NCBI GenBank assembly: GCA_035937795.1
Contig: DASZHO010000129.1
Span: 1-64,000, forward strand
Length of the DNA stretch: 64,000 bases
Source of the DNA: JAMQPK01 sp035937795
Lineage (GTDB): Bacteria > Acidobacteriota > Vicinamibacteria > Vicinamibacterales > JAMQPK01
Reading direction: 5' to 3'
In this document: in pieces, positions 1 to 7,341 of the stretch
How the letters are laid out: each line of letters opens with the position of its first letter
Numbering within the stretch: position 1 is the first letter of the stretch
Position numbers and translations under genes: made by a program
The notes under the pieces: generated by a model
The model's input: only the letters and a program-made list of their open reading frames with translations
Databases searched by the model: none
Told to the model about the DNA's origin: nothing

Positions 1-270
1 CTCGCCAGGCAACGGTCGGCCTGGGCGAGCGACACGGTCTGGGGCAATTCGCTCGACAGTGGCGACAACATTGTCTGGGGCAACTCGCTCGACGACAACA
101 TCGTCTGGGGCAACTCGCTCGACAGTGGCGACAACATCGTCTGGGGCAATTCGCTCGACGACAACATCGTCTGGGGCAACTCGCTCGACGACAACATCGT
201 CTGGGGCAATTCGCTGGACGACAACGTCGTCTGGGGCAATTCGCTCGATGACAACATCGTCTGGGGGAAC
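1..270 (+). repeat. In-frame coding tandem repeat, 30-bp unit (36-bp variants)
   Basis: The unit is gacgacaacatcgtctgggg followed by a serine-leucine part; copies begin about every 30 bp from position 31 to 270, with two 36-bp copies carrying an extra Ser-Gly. Third-position differences (ttg/ctg, aac/aat) are few. All units keep the same reading frame. Confidence 0.9.
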
Positions 271-297
271 AGCGTCGCCATGGGAGGTGTCAACTAA
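1..297 (+). CDS. C-terminal end of a repeat-tailed secreted protein (5' truncated by the window)
   Basis: Frame 1 is open from the first base to a TAA at 295-297. After a short lead the 98 visible residues consist of seven to eight copies of a 10-residue unit DDNIVWGNSL, two of them expanded to DSGDNIVWGNSL, ending in GNSVAMGGVN. The DNA repeats are almost identical, so the expansion is recent or kept uniform by conversion. Similar WGN-rich tails occur, to my knowledge, at the end of acidobacterial S8 (subtilisin-type) peptidases; the catalytic part would lie outside the window, so the family is inference. The stop overlaps the next start (TAATG), suggesting translational coupling to the acetyltransferase. 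Confidence 0.7.
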   Translation, partial: LARQRSAWASDTVWGNSLDSGDNIVWGNSLDDNIVWGNSLDSGDNIVWGNSLDDNIVWGNSLDDNIVWGNSLDDNVVWGNSLDDNIVWGNSVAMGGVN

Positions 298-995
298 TGG
301 CCCTCGAACTCACGTTACAACCGACTGCGATGACGACATCAATGCACACGCAACTTGCCGTCACCGAATCAGGCATCACCGGGCAAGCCAGGCCGATTTC
401 CTCTGACTGGCGACGACAACTGCCCGTGCTGATGGGTGTGGGAATCACGCTGCGCGAACTTCGGATGAGCGACGCGCCGGCACTGCTCGCGCTGTTGACC
501 ACCGAAGAGGTGACACGGTTCATTTCGCCGCCGCCCACGACGATTGAAGGATTCCAGCGGTTCATCGAATGGGCCGTGCGCGAACGCGAAGCCGGCCGCT
601 ATGTCTGCTTCGCGGTAGTGCCCGAGGGTTACGACACGGCGGTCGGGTTGTTCCAGGTCCGTCAACTGGACCAGGCGACCGGCACCGCCGAATGGGGTTT
701 CGCGATTGGGTCGGCGTTCTGGGGTTCCGGGTTGTTCAGCAAAGGCGCGGAGCTCGTGGTGGAGTTTGCGTTCGATGTGCTCGGGTTTCATCGGCTCGAG
801 GCGCGGGCGGCCGTGCAGAACGGCCGAGGCAATGGCGCGCTTCGAAAAATTGGCGCAGTACGAGAGGGCATCTTGAGAAAATCATTCCTTCGGGGCGGTA
901 AGCATCACGACCAGGCACTGTGGGCGATTCTCGAACAAGATTGGTACCGGTCCAAGGCTGTCTGGGGCGCCAAGTACACCGAGACCATCAATTGA
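297..995 (+). CDS. GNAT-family N-acetyltransferase (RimJ/RimL type)
   Basis: 232 residues. A poorly conserved N-terminal stretch of about 48 residues is followed by a RimJ/RimL-like acetyltransferase domain: ITLRELRMSDAPALLALL (substrate arm), AEWGFAIGSAFWGSGLFS and a C-terminal RAAVQNGRGNGALRKIGAV, where the N-x-x-G-x-G-A-L-R-K-I-G pattern is the acetyl-CoA pyrophosphate loop region of this subfamily. It would acetylate an amino group of a protein N-terminus or small molecule; the substrate cannot be read. Start chosen because its ATG overlaps the upstream TAA by one base; an internal ATG at 432 would still keep the whole domain. Confidence 0.85.
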   Translation: MALELTLQPTAMTTSMHTQLAVTESGITGQARPISSDWRRQLPVLMGVGITLRELRMSDAPALLALLTTEEVTRFISPPPTTIEGFQRFIEWAVREREAGRYVCFAVVPEGYDTAVGLFQVRQLDQATGTAEWGFAIGSAFWGSGLFSKGAELVVEFAFDVLGFHRLEARAAVQNGRGNGALRKIGAVREGILRKSFLRGGKHHDQALWAILEQDWYRSKAVWGAKYTETIN

Positions 996-1008
996 AGTCG
1001 GAGTTATA

Positions 1009-1266
1009 ATGGCTGCTGATCCCAGACTCGTGATCGTTCGCCGCGGACATTTCGCCACGTTTGAACTGCTTACCCGTACGTTTGCCGACGATCCCAGCGT
1101 GAACATCATCTGGGATCGCCGCATGGGCGAACGGCGCCGGGCAGACGGGCGGCAGGAAGGCGAGCGGCGCCGCACGGATCGGCGGCGTATGCCCCCGGAC
1201 CAGTGGGGCCCGATGAACTACATGATTGCCGGACACGAGCACGTGATCGGTCAACAGAATCAGTAG
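1009..1266 (+). CDS. Small Arg-rich conserved hypothetical protein
   Basis: 85 residues starting 14 bp after the acetyltransferase, on the same strand. It opens with MAADPRLVIVRRGHFATFE, has an acidic middle (TFADDPSVNIIWDRR) and then a block with many arginines in ERR/DRR arrangement (residues about 38-60). I recognise the pattern 'IWDRR..ERR' from small acidobacterial proteins of unknown function but cannot assign a domain. No signal peptide or membrane segment. The Arg-rich stretch could bind nucleic acid; that is speculation. Confidence 0.6.
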   Translation: MAADPRLVIVRRGHFATFELLTRTFADDPSVNIIWDRRMGERRRADGRQEGERRRTDRRRMPPDQWGPMNYMIAGHEHVIGQQNQ

Positions 1267-1328
1267 AGTCCCTCCTCATCCAAAACACCGCAACTCCAAT
1301 CCCGACTATCATCGGGCGAGGAGGATTC

Positions 1329-1850
1329 GTGCGTACCTTGAAGATCTCCGTAGCGATCTGTGCGCTGTTGTATGTGTGCGAAGGCTCGGTGTTCGCGCAG
1401 AGCATGCTCGTGGCATCGATCGGAAAAGTGTATGGCGGTTCCGCTCAGATCAGCTCGAGTACATGGGCCGTCGGGATTGGCGGCGGCGGCGCGCGCGGCA
1501 TCGGCTCCGAGCTGGAATTTTCACGAGCCGGGCACTTCACCGATCGAACCGGCCAGGAGAGCAAAATCTACACCCTCATGGCGAGCGTGCTCCTCACGGT
1601 GCCGGTTCACGCCATCAGGCCCTACGGAATTTTTGGGTACGGGTTTGTACGGCAGCGAACTTCGGCGAGCACAGGCGCGATTCTTTCGAATCTTTCGAAC
1701 AATGATGTCGGTTACAGCGCGGGCGGGGGAGTGACTTACCAGTTCTCTCGGGCCGCCGGCGTGCGCGCCGACTTGCGCCATTTCAAGGTCCGGAAGGCCA
1801 ACGGCCTGAGCTTTCAGCGATTCATGGTCGGCATCGTGCTTGGCGGCTGA
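1329..1850 (+). CDS. Outer-membrane beta-barrel protein (porin-like, about 8 strands)
   Basis: 173 residues from a GTG start at 1329, preceded by gaggagg six bases upstream, which is why this start is chosen over upstream options. Residues 1-20 form a signal peptide (KISVAICALLYVCEGSVFA-Q). The mature part alternates polar and aromatic/hydrophobic residues with Gly-rich turns (VGIGGGGARGIGSELEF, RPYGIFGYGFV, YSAGGGVTYQFS) and ends in GIVLGG, typical of small OmpW/OmpA-like barrels of 8 strands. Function beyond outer-membrane localisation is unknown. Confidence 0.75.
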   Translation: MRTLKISVAICALLYVCEGSVFAQSMLVASIGKVYGGSAQISSSTWAVGIGGGGARGIGSELEFSRAGHFTDRTGQESKIYTLMASVLLTVPVHAIRPYGIFGYGFVRQRTSASTGAILSNLSNNDVGYSAGGGVTYQFSRAAGVRADLRHFKVRKANGLSFQRFMVGIVLGG

Positions 1851-2035
1851 ACAAGATCGGTCGATGCCACCATCGAGAAATCGACGTATGCATCCACGCG
1901 ATGCGTCTTGTTGTCGCAAAACGAGCCTTTTGCGTCGATCACCGCAATCGTCTGGGTGGCATAAGTTTCATACACCCCAACAAGGCACCCGCACGGCAGG
2001 GCCCGGCTTCCCAGACCTCGAAGAATTCTGAACAT
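1814..2035 (-). CDS. Small Cys-containing conserved hypothetical protein
   Basis: 73 residues. The ATG at 2035 has a very good ribosome-binding site (cggagg, 5 bp spacing) and the product has a coherent core GCLVGVYETY..TIAVIDAKGS with Cys residues in PCGC and near SFC. I have an impression of similar 'GCLVGVYETY' short proteins in Acidobacteria but cannot name a family. It converges with the barrel gene and overlaps its 3' end by 37 bp. An ATG at 2059 is an alternative start. The pair of cysteines before a predicted beta hairpin could bind metal, which is only a guess. Confidence 0.55.
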   Translation of the reverse strand: MFRILRGLGSRALPCGCLVGVYETYATQTIAVIDAKGSFCDNKTHRVDAYVDFSMVASTDLVQPPSTMPTMNR

Positions 2036-2287
2036 ACGGCCTCCGATGTCTTGAGACATATCGGCTGTGCAATTGGTTTAATGCAGCCTTCACACCGTAA
2101 GAATCTGACGTTGCACGCGGCGCGACGAGGTCTGGCCAGCAGGCGCCGGGAGGGTCTGCCGGAGGCGGGCAATCAGCCTAGCACAACCAAAGGAAACGTA
2201 CAAGACCAGGCATCAGGAACGCAGAAGGAGGCAAATCCTCCTTCTGCCCTCCGCCGTGGCGCCCTTTCAGCGAGCGATGTGTGGTCG
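2036..2287. other. Intergenic stretch with one strong hairpin
   Basis: Together with the small gene at 1814-2035 this fills the 437 bp between the barrel gene and the OmpA lipoprotein. Apart from the ribosome-binding site of the small gene and the hairpin at 2221-2247 I see no gene, repeat or recognisable promoter here. Confidence 0.6.
2221..2247 (-). terminator. Perfect 11-bp hairpin downstream of the OmpA lipoprotein gene
   Basis: gcagaaggagg, loop caaat, then its exact complement cctccttctgc. It lies about 40 bp past the stop of the minus-strand VWA/OmpA operon. No T tract follows on either strand, so it is either a non-canonical terminator or an RNA 3'-end stabiliser. Confidence 0.5.
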
Positions 2288-2974
2288 TTACGCGAGCACC
2301 TTGATGACTACGCGGCGGTTCTGCGCGCGTCCGGCCTTCGTGGTGTTCGGCGCAACGGGCTTATCCTCGCCGTAGCTGATCACGTTGATCTTGTGTAGCG
2401 GAATCTGATAGGTGTCGTAGAGATATTTCTTTGCCGCTTCTGCCCGCGCCAGGCCCAACTTTTCGTTCAGCGCCGGCGAGCCCGTCGAATCCGTGTGGCC
2501 CTCGATCTCGATGTAGTTGCCCGCCGGATCCGACTTCAGCTTGTTCGCCAGTTCGTCGAGTTTTGCCTTCACCTCGTCGGGGAGATCCGCCTTGCCGAGC
2601 TTGAACCCGCCTTCCGCATCGTTAATCACGACCTGGAAGATGAGCCGCTTGGATGCCGCGTCCACAGCGGTAGCCTTGACCGCGGCTGCATTGGCCGCGC
2701 TCTGGGCAACGGTCGCCGCGCTTTGAGCTGCGGTCGCCGAGTTCTGGGCCGTCATCGCGGCGGCGTTTGCCTGATCGGCCTTCTGATCGACCTGGGTGAT
2801 GCGCCCTGCGTTTTCCTTCGTCTGCTGCTGCGTGGCTTCGAGTGACTGGCTCAGCGTCTCAACCTTGCCGTTCACGGTATCGACCTCGCCCTTGACAAAT
2901 TTCTTCGTGGCGCACGCGGACCCGGCTCCCGCCATGACTGAAACCGCCGCGATTGTTATGAGTGCCTTGCGCAT
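2288..2974 (-). CDS. OmpA-family peptidoglycan-associated lipoprotein
   Basis: 228 residues. N-terminal signal with a lipobox-like GSAC (Cys about residue 20), then a heptad-rich Ala/Gln/Thr coiled coil (about residues 30-105; TAQNSATAAQSAATVAQSAAN) and a C-terminal OmpA/Pal domain: IEIEGHTDSTGSPALNEKLG, ARAEAAKKYL and NRRVVIKV, the peptidoglycan (diaminopimelate)-binding fold. Lpp-like coiled coil plus OmpA suggests an outer-membrane to cell-wall tether. Start at 2974 is chosen for its gaggagga ribosome-binding site and the signal peptide; an upstream in-frame ATG would add 69 residues overlapping the VWA gene. It is 13 bp downstream of the VWA gene, same operon. Confidence 0.9.
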   Translation of the reverse strand: MRKALITIAAVSVMAGAGSACATKKFVKGEVDTVNGKVETLSQSLEATQQQTKENAGRITQVDQKADQANAAAMTAQNSATAAQSAATVAQSAANAAAVKATAVDAASKRLIFQVVINDAEGGFKLGKADLPDEVKAKLDELANKLKSDPAGNYIEIEGHTDSTGSPALNEKLGLARAEAAKKYLYDTYQIPLHKINVISYGEDKPVAPNTTKAGRAQNRRVVIKVLA

Positions 2975-2987
2975 GATTCCATCCTCC

Positions 2988-3896
2988 TCAACGTGACTTT
3001 GCCGATGCTCCGACCATGTACCCGCTGCGCGCGCGAACGAAGAGGCCGTTCTTCTTGGTTCGCAGCACGAGGGGGTGCCATCCTGGAACGCTGCCAGGTT
3101 CGAATGCGACGACGTACTGATGCTGCAATTCCGCCAGGATTCGACGGCTTGCGGAGACGGCGCTCGCGGTGTCGCGGACAACCAGCAGATCTCCGCCGGT
3201 CCACGTCGCCAGATCCGCCAGCGGCCCCTGCAAGGGTGTCGGATCGTGCGCCTCGTCTTCCAGAGAAAATGTTATGACGACGAGGTAGACGGGCACGTCG
3301 AGCGAGCTGGCGAGCGCCGACACCTCCGAGGGCGTCAACCGGCTCGCCGAATCGACGCCATCGGTGAGCGCAATCAAGGCGCGGCGCTTCTGCCGCTCGG
3401 CAACGCGTTTCGAGGCTTCGGCTATCACGTCCCACAACGATGTCGCCCCATACGCGCGGGTCGCCGCCCAGGCGGAGTCCGCGTGGTCGAGCTCTGTGGA
3501 AAATGGGCGCAATTCCTTGAGCGATGTATCGAATGAATAGAGCGCCGCTTCATCGGCGCCCGGCTGCAGCCCGCCAATCAGGTAGCGTGCGGTTTCACGC
3601 GCGCGCTCGAGTTTGGTCGCCATGCTGCCGCTGGCATCAAGCAAGAGGGCGACGCTCGCGGCGCTCGGCTCGGACCATACGCCAACGAGCGGCGCGCGAC
3701 GGCCCGAATCGTAGAGCTCGAAGTCGCCGGCGGTCAGATTCGTCACAAGCCTGCCTTTTCCATCGCGCACCACGGCCGCCAGCGCCACCCGCTCAACCCC
3801 GGACTTGAACACCGGGTCAGGCGCCTGCTGAGCGGATGGACGCGTAACCGCCAGGACAACAACCGCGAGCGCCACATAGCGGCCAAAGTGCTGCAC
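2988..3896 (-). CDS. Secreted VWA-domain protein (acidobacterial VWFA-related type)
   Basis: 302 residues from a GTG at 3896; an upstream TTG at 3920 is possible but the GTG directly precedes the signal peptide (RYVALAVVVLAVTRPSAQ). Order: N-terminal beta domain (VVRDGKGRLVTNLTAGDFEL, the motif typical of TIGR03436 proteins), then a VWA domain with an intact MIDAS start DASGS (D-x-S-x-S) at about residue 90, threonine in ATSLWD and DGVDS as later metal-site loops. Such proteins bind ligands through a divalent cation; role in Acidobacteria is not established. Co-transcribed with the OmpA lipoprotein, so it may work at the cell envelope. Confidence 0.85.
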   Translation of the reverse strand: MQHFGRYVALAVVVLAVTRPSAQQAPDPVFKSGVERVALAAVVRDGKGRLVTNLTAGDFELYDSGRRAPLVGVWSEPSAASVALLLDASGSMATKLERARETARYLIGGLQPGADEAALYSFDTSLKELRPFSTELDHADSAWAATRAYGATSLWDVIAEASKRVAERQKRRALIALTDGVDSASRLTPSEVSALASSLDVPVYLVVITFSLEDEAHDPTPLQGPLADLATWTGGDLLVVRDTASAVSASRRILAELQHQYVVAFEPGSVPGWHPLVLRTKKNGLFVRARSGYMVGASAKSR

Positions 3897-3993
3897 CCTC
3901 AGTACTCCCCTCCACAACAAGGGTTATGCCAGCCGAAAACCTCGTGAATGCTGCGAATTGCGAGACTAGCGTCCTCTCGCGCAGACATCAGGC

Positions 3994-4029
3994 GGTGTCA
4001 CCTTACGTGCCCCCGGCGTCACCTTCCGT
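3994..4029. promoter_or_regulatory. Two 15-bp direct repeats, 21 bp apart
   Basis: ggtgtcaccttacgt (3994-4008) and ggcgtcaccttccgt (4015-4029) differ at two positions and are spaced by two helical turns. They lie about 100 bp upstream of the VWA/OmpA operon in an otherwise empty 170-bp gap, where a tandem activator site could sit. Evidence is only the repeat itself. Confidence 0.3.
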
Positions 4030-4067
4030 CTCTCCGAATTGTACCGATCAAATGGTCCGGGAAGTGG

Positions 4068-4247
4068 CTAATTGATGTGGACCTTGTCCAGCGGCGGGCT
4101 GGGCGGATTCTCGCCGGAACCAACCGGTTCGCCCCCGCGCCTCTTCTCAGCGCTGTAGTCGAAGAAGAACAAGGGCACCCAGAGCACGACCATCAGCGCG
4201 ACCGCGAGCAGAAAGCCGAGCAGGAAGTCGAAAGTAATGTGTTCCAT
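4068..4247 (-). CDS. Small single-pass membrane protein
   Basis: 59 residues from the ATG at 4247 (MEHITFDFLLGF), with one hydrophobic span of about 22 residues (FLLGFLLAVALMVVLWVPLF) and a polar, Pro/Gly-rich tail ending DKVHIN. A longer frame from 4325 exists but adds no recognisable sequence. No family recognised. It sits directly downstream of the GGDEF-like gene on the same strand (97 bp apart). Confidence 0.45.
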   Translation of the reverse strand: MEHITFDFLLGFLLAVALMVVLWVPLFFFDYSAEKRRGGEPVGSGENPPSPPLDKVHIN

Positions 4248-4344
4248 GCCGTTGAAACTGCATAAACCTTGCCCGGCCAGCCGCACCAGGGCGGTGACAG
4301 AGCGGGCATATTCCCCTGGCCGCATACTCGCTCTCGAATTGTCG

Positions 4345-5031
4345 CTATTTTGTGGGGACGCCGACCTGCTCGACGCCGACGCGATTTCGGCCCGCTTCTT
4401 TGGCTTGGGCGAGCGCGCGCTCGGCGGTCGCGATTAATTCGATGTCCTGCCAGGCGGCGTCGCGGTCGGGCCTCACCGACGCGACGCCCAGCGTGAGCGA
4501 GACGTAGTTGCCGGTAGTGGACGCAGGGTTCGGTAGCCTGAGCGCCTCAACAGCGAGCCGCAGTTTTTCGGCCAGCACCATCGCCCCCTTGACGTCTGTG
4601 CCGCCCAGCACCACTCCGAATTTTCCAGCGCCGTAGCGCGCCAGGAAATCACCCGGGCGATGGATCAACGTTTTCAGCGCGTCCGCCACGGCCCTCAGGC
4701 AGGCGTCGCCTTGGGGTTTGCCCAGGCGTTCGTTGTAGGCGCGGAAGTGATCGACTTCGATCGTGATGAGCGACAGCGGTATGCGATCGCGAGCGGCTCG
4801 GCGCCATTCGCGCTCGAGAAATTCCTGAAAGGCCTCCTGAACGGGAAGCTCCGTCACAGGATCGAGGCTGGAGCGCCGCAGCAGCTCGTGCTCCACAAGC
4901 GAGAGTTTTTCGCTTCGCTCCTCGAGCGAGGTCTGGAGCGCCTGCTCGCGGCCACGCGCCCGCCTCATGCCGAGGGCGTATCCGGCCGCTATCAGCAGTG
5001 CCGCGATGAGAAGGAGCCCCCCGGCTATCAA
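4345..5031 (-). CDS. Membrane-anchored degenerate GGDEF-domain protein
   Basis: 228 residues. One N-terminal membrane helix (about 1-22), a coiled-coil linker (about 28-52), then a GGDEF fold: SSLDPVTELP in place of DxLTGLxNR, SLITIEVDHFRAYNERLG with the first metal-binding Asp94, and RYGAGKFGVVLGG where GGDEF should be. The signature is thus GAGKF (134-138): the second metal carboxylate is replaced by Lys, so diguanylate cyclase activity is unlikely. No RxxD inhibitory site precedes it. It may be a nucleotide- or protein-binding pseudo-cyclase. Start codon TTG is the only option before an upstream stop and has no clear ribosome-binding site. Confidence 0.75.
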   Translation of the reverse strand: MIAGGLLLIAALLIAAGYALGMRRARGREQALQTSLEERSEKLSLVEHELLRRSSLDPVTELPVQEAFQEFLEREWRRAARDRIPLSLITIEVDHFRAYNERLGKPQGDACLRAVADALKTLIHRPGDFLARYGAGKFGVVLGGTDVKGAMVLAEKLRLAVEALRLPNPASTTGNYVSLTLGVASVRPDRDAAWQDIELIATAERALAQAKEAGRNRVGVEQVGVPTK

Positions 5032-5075
5032 CTGCGCATATTTTTGCAGATTTCGGGCGCGATTGGCGCAAATTC

Positions 5076-6449
5076 ATGCTTTGTGAGACAATGATTAGTC
5101 AGGAAAACCGCCCTTTTATCCTCAAGCAGCCCATTTTGCATTTGTCTGATTCGTCGAAAATCTCTCATACGCGCTCGTCGCGGGGCCGTCGGCCGCGCGG
5201 CCGGAGGCCCGTTTCGGGGCGGCCGCACCCGAGGGTGGCCACGCCGCCGACTTCATTTGCCCCAGCGCTTTACGACGCGACGCCGGTCGCCTTCAAGTCG
5301 CTCGGCCTCGATCGCCGCCTCGAGCAATCGGTGATCGACCGCGGATTCGTGACGACGACGCCGATCCAGAGCGCGGTGTATCCCGGCGTGCTCGAGGGCG
5401 TCGATCTGGTCGGATGCGCGCAGACAGGTACCGGCAAAACGCTGGCGTTTCTGCTGCCGATCATGAACAGGCTGTTGCAGGCCGATAGCGCGGGCTCGAA
5501 CGCCGTCCCGGTGTCTGGCGGATCCGATCAGGGGTCGGCCCTTGCCTCGACCGGACCGCGAACGCGGGTGCTGATTCTGGCGCCCACTCGTGAGCTGGCC
5601 GTGCAGATCGAAGACGAGTTTCAGGGTCTCGCCTATCACACGAATCTATCGAGTGTCGCCGTCTACGGCGGCGTCGATGCCAGCCCGCAGGAACGTGGTC
5701 TGCGCGGTGCGGCCGACATCGTCGTGGCCACGCCGGGACGGCTGATCGATCACATGGGCACCAATGCGGCGAATTTCGAAGGCCTCGAGGTGCTGGTGCT
5801 CGACGAAGCCGATCGCATGCTGGACATGGGCTTCTGGCCCAGCGTCCGCCGCATCGTCTCCTCGTTGCCGCCTGATCGGCAGACCTTGCTGTTTTCGGCC
5901 ACGATGTCCGAAGAGGTCGCACAGTCCGCGCGCCAGATCATGCGCGATCCGAAGATCATCCGGGTCGGGCGCGTGGAAGGACTCGCGAGCACGATCGCGC
6001 ACATCGGGCGCATGGTGCCGGTGTCGGAGAAGGCGGCGTGGCTGAAGGGCTTTCTGCAGCGGACGGGCGGTCCCAGTCTGGTCTTTGTGCGTACCAAGCG
6101 GGGCGCCGACAAATTGGCGCGCCGCCTGCACGCAGACGGCATTCGCTGCGTGGCGCTGCATGCCGATCGCACCCAGAGTGAGCGCTCGGCTGCGGTTGAA
6201 GGATTCAAGTCGGGAAAATATACGGCGCTGATTGCGACCGACATCGCCGCGCGCGGCATCGATATCGACGGCATCGCGCACGTGGTGAATTACGAGGTGC
6301 CGCCGACCGTCGATATGTATGTGCATCGCGTCGGCCGCACGGGGCGCGCGGAATCTGCCGGCACCGCGCTCACCCTGGTGGCGCCCGAAGAGCTGGCGGC
6401 GCTGCGATCCATCGAAAAGTCTTTGCAGGTATCCTTCGCGGTGGCCTAA
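5076..6449 (+). CDS. DEAD-box ATP-dependent RNA helicase
   Basis: 457 residues with all helicase motifs: Q-motif region (TTTPIQSAVYP), Walker A AQTGTGKT (115-122), PTRELA (170-175), TPGRLID, DEAD (243-246), SAT (274-276), ATDIAARGIDID and HRVGRTGR. It unwinds short RNA duplexes with ATP, as in ribosome assembly or RNA decay. The first 60 residues are Arg/Pro/Gly-rich and basic (HTRSSRGRRPRGRRP), an unusual N-terminal rather than C-terminal RNA-binding tail. An ATG at 5091 is an equally possible start. It heads a three-gene RNA-binding operon (next gene 9 bp downstream). Confidence 0.95.
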   Translation: MLCETMISQENRPFILKQPILHLSDSSKISHTRSSRGRRPRGRRPVSGRPHPRVATPPTSFAPALYDATPVAFKSLGLDRRLEQSVIDRGFVTTTPIQSAVYPGVLEGVDLVGCAQTGTGKTLAFLLPIMNRLLQADSAGSNAVPVSGGSDQGSALASTGPRTRVLILAPTRELAVQIEDEFQGLAYHTNLSSVAVYGGVDASPQERGLRGAADIVVATPGRLIDHMGTNAANFEGLEVLVLDEADRMLDMGFWPSVRRIVSSLPPDRQTLLFSATMSEEVAQSARQIMRDPKIIRVGRVEGLASTIAHIGRMVPVSEKAAWLKGFLQRTGGPSLVFVRTKRGADKLARRLHADGIRCVALHADRTQSERSAAVEGFKSGKYTALIATDIAARGIDIDGIAHVVNYEVPPTVDMYVHRVGRTGRAESAGTALTLVAPEELAALRSIEKSLQVSFAVA

Positions 6450-6458
6450 GGAGGCTGA

Positions 6459-6677
6459 ATGCGCAGATATGCGGCAGGAGATCGAGTGGTCCAGGCGCAG
6501 TACGGCGCGGGCACGATTGTGGACGTCAATGAACATCACACGGTGATTGAATTCGACGAGCACGGCACGCGGCGGTTCTCGACCAGAATCGTGGTGCTGG
6601 AAACCTCCAACACTCCGGCCCCGGCGCGCAAGACCGGGGCTCGCCGCGCAAAGAAGAAGGTAACCCCGCAGTCGTAA
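6459..6677 (+). CDS. Small Tudor/SH3-like protein with basic tail
   Basis: 72 residues, preceded by aaggagg. The core GDRVVQAQYGAGTIVDVNEHHTVIEF is the five-strand Tudor-like barrel also found at the C terminus of UvrD/PcrA helicases, at the N terminus of CarD, and in DUF3553 proteins, where it contacts RNA polymerase or nucleic acid. The last 22 residues are Lys/Arg/Ala/Pro (ARKTGARRAKKKVTPQS). Sitting between a helicase and an RRM protein, it is likely an accessory factor in the same RNA-related process; the exact partner is unknown. Confidence 0.75.
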   Translation: MRRYAAGDRVVQAQYGAGTIVDVNEHHTVIEFDEHGTRRFSTRIVVLETSNTPAPARKTGARRAKKKVTPQS

Positions 6678-6698
6678 AGGGAGGCGAACAGGAACGTT

Positions 6699-7322
6699 AT
6701 GTCAGTCCGGCTATTCGTCGGGAATCTCCCCTACATCGCGAACGAAGCCGACATCCGCCAGCACTTCGGAGCCGTCGGCGACCCCATCCAGGTTGTCATT
6801 CCCACCGATCGCGACACGGGCCGTCCCCGCGGCTTTGCCTTTGTCGACTACGACGACCGTGGGGTAGCAGAGCGCGCCATTCAGCAGCTCCATGGCCAGC
6901 CGTTCAAAGGACGCCCGCTGAGCGTGAGCGAGGCGCGGCCGCGCGAAGCGCGGCCGCCGATGGGCGCTGGAGGTCCGCCGCGGCCCATGGGCGGTCCGCC
7001 CCGGTCGACCGGATTCGGCGCGCCGCCAATCGTGGACGGCGGGAATAGCTATCGGCAGCCGCGCGGCGGCGACTCGAACCGCAACTTCGGGCCCAACAAG
7101 CCCCCCAAGGGGCGCGGCTCGAGCTTCGGGAAGAATCGGCAGCAGGAAGGCAAGGCCAAAGGTCCGTTGAAGGAGCGCCTGAGCGGCCGCATGTTCAGCG
7201 TGGAGGAAGACAGCCGCTTCTCCGAGGACGACTCGCCCATTGTCGACATCGAGGTCGACATCATGAAAAAAGATGATGTCGATCTGGATCTGGAAGCGGA
7301 TAAGGACGAAGACAAGAAGTAG
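6699..7322 (+). CDS. RRM-domain RNA-binding protein with disordered tail
   Basis: 207 residues. A single RNA recognition motif occupies about 1-82: RNP2 as LFVGNLPY (5-12) and RNP1 as RGFAFVDY (44-51) with both aromatic RNA-stacking residues. It is followed by a Pro/Gly/Arg-rich low-complexity region (about 85-160; PRPMGGPPRSTGFG) and a strongly acidic C terminus (DDVDLDLEADKDEDKK). Bacterial RRM proteins of this kind are often cold-induced and work with DEAD-box helicases. The tail, longer than in the cyanobacterial Rbp proteins, looks intrinsically disordered. Third gene of the helicase operon, 21 bp after the Tudor gene. Confidence 0.92.
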   Translation: MSVRLFVGNLPYIANEADIRQHFGAVGDPIQVVIPTDRDTGRPRGFAFVDYDDRGVAERAIQQLHGQPFKGRPLSVSEARPREARPPMGAGGPPRPMGGPPRSTGFGAPPIVDGGNSYRQPRGGDSNRNFGPNKPPKGRGSSFGKNRQQEGKAKGPLKERLSGRMFSVEEDSRFSEDDSPIVDIEVDIMKKDDVDLDLEADKDEDKK

Positions 7323-7341
7323 GCATTCGAGAGCGGTCCGG

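Noticed and set aside
1..270. CRISPR-like repeats at the start
   Set aside because: Units are contiguous without unique spacers and stay in one reading frame, so they are a coding repeat.
4345..5031. Active diguanylate cyclase
   Set aside because: The signature motif is GAGKF instead of GGDEF/GGEEF.
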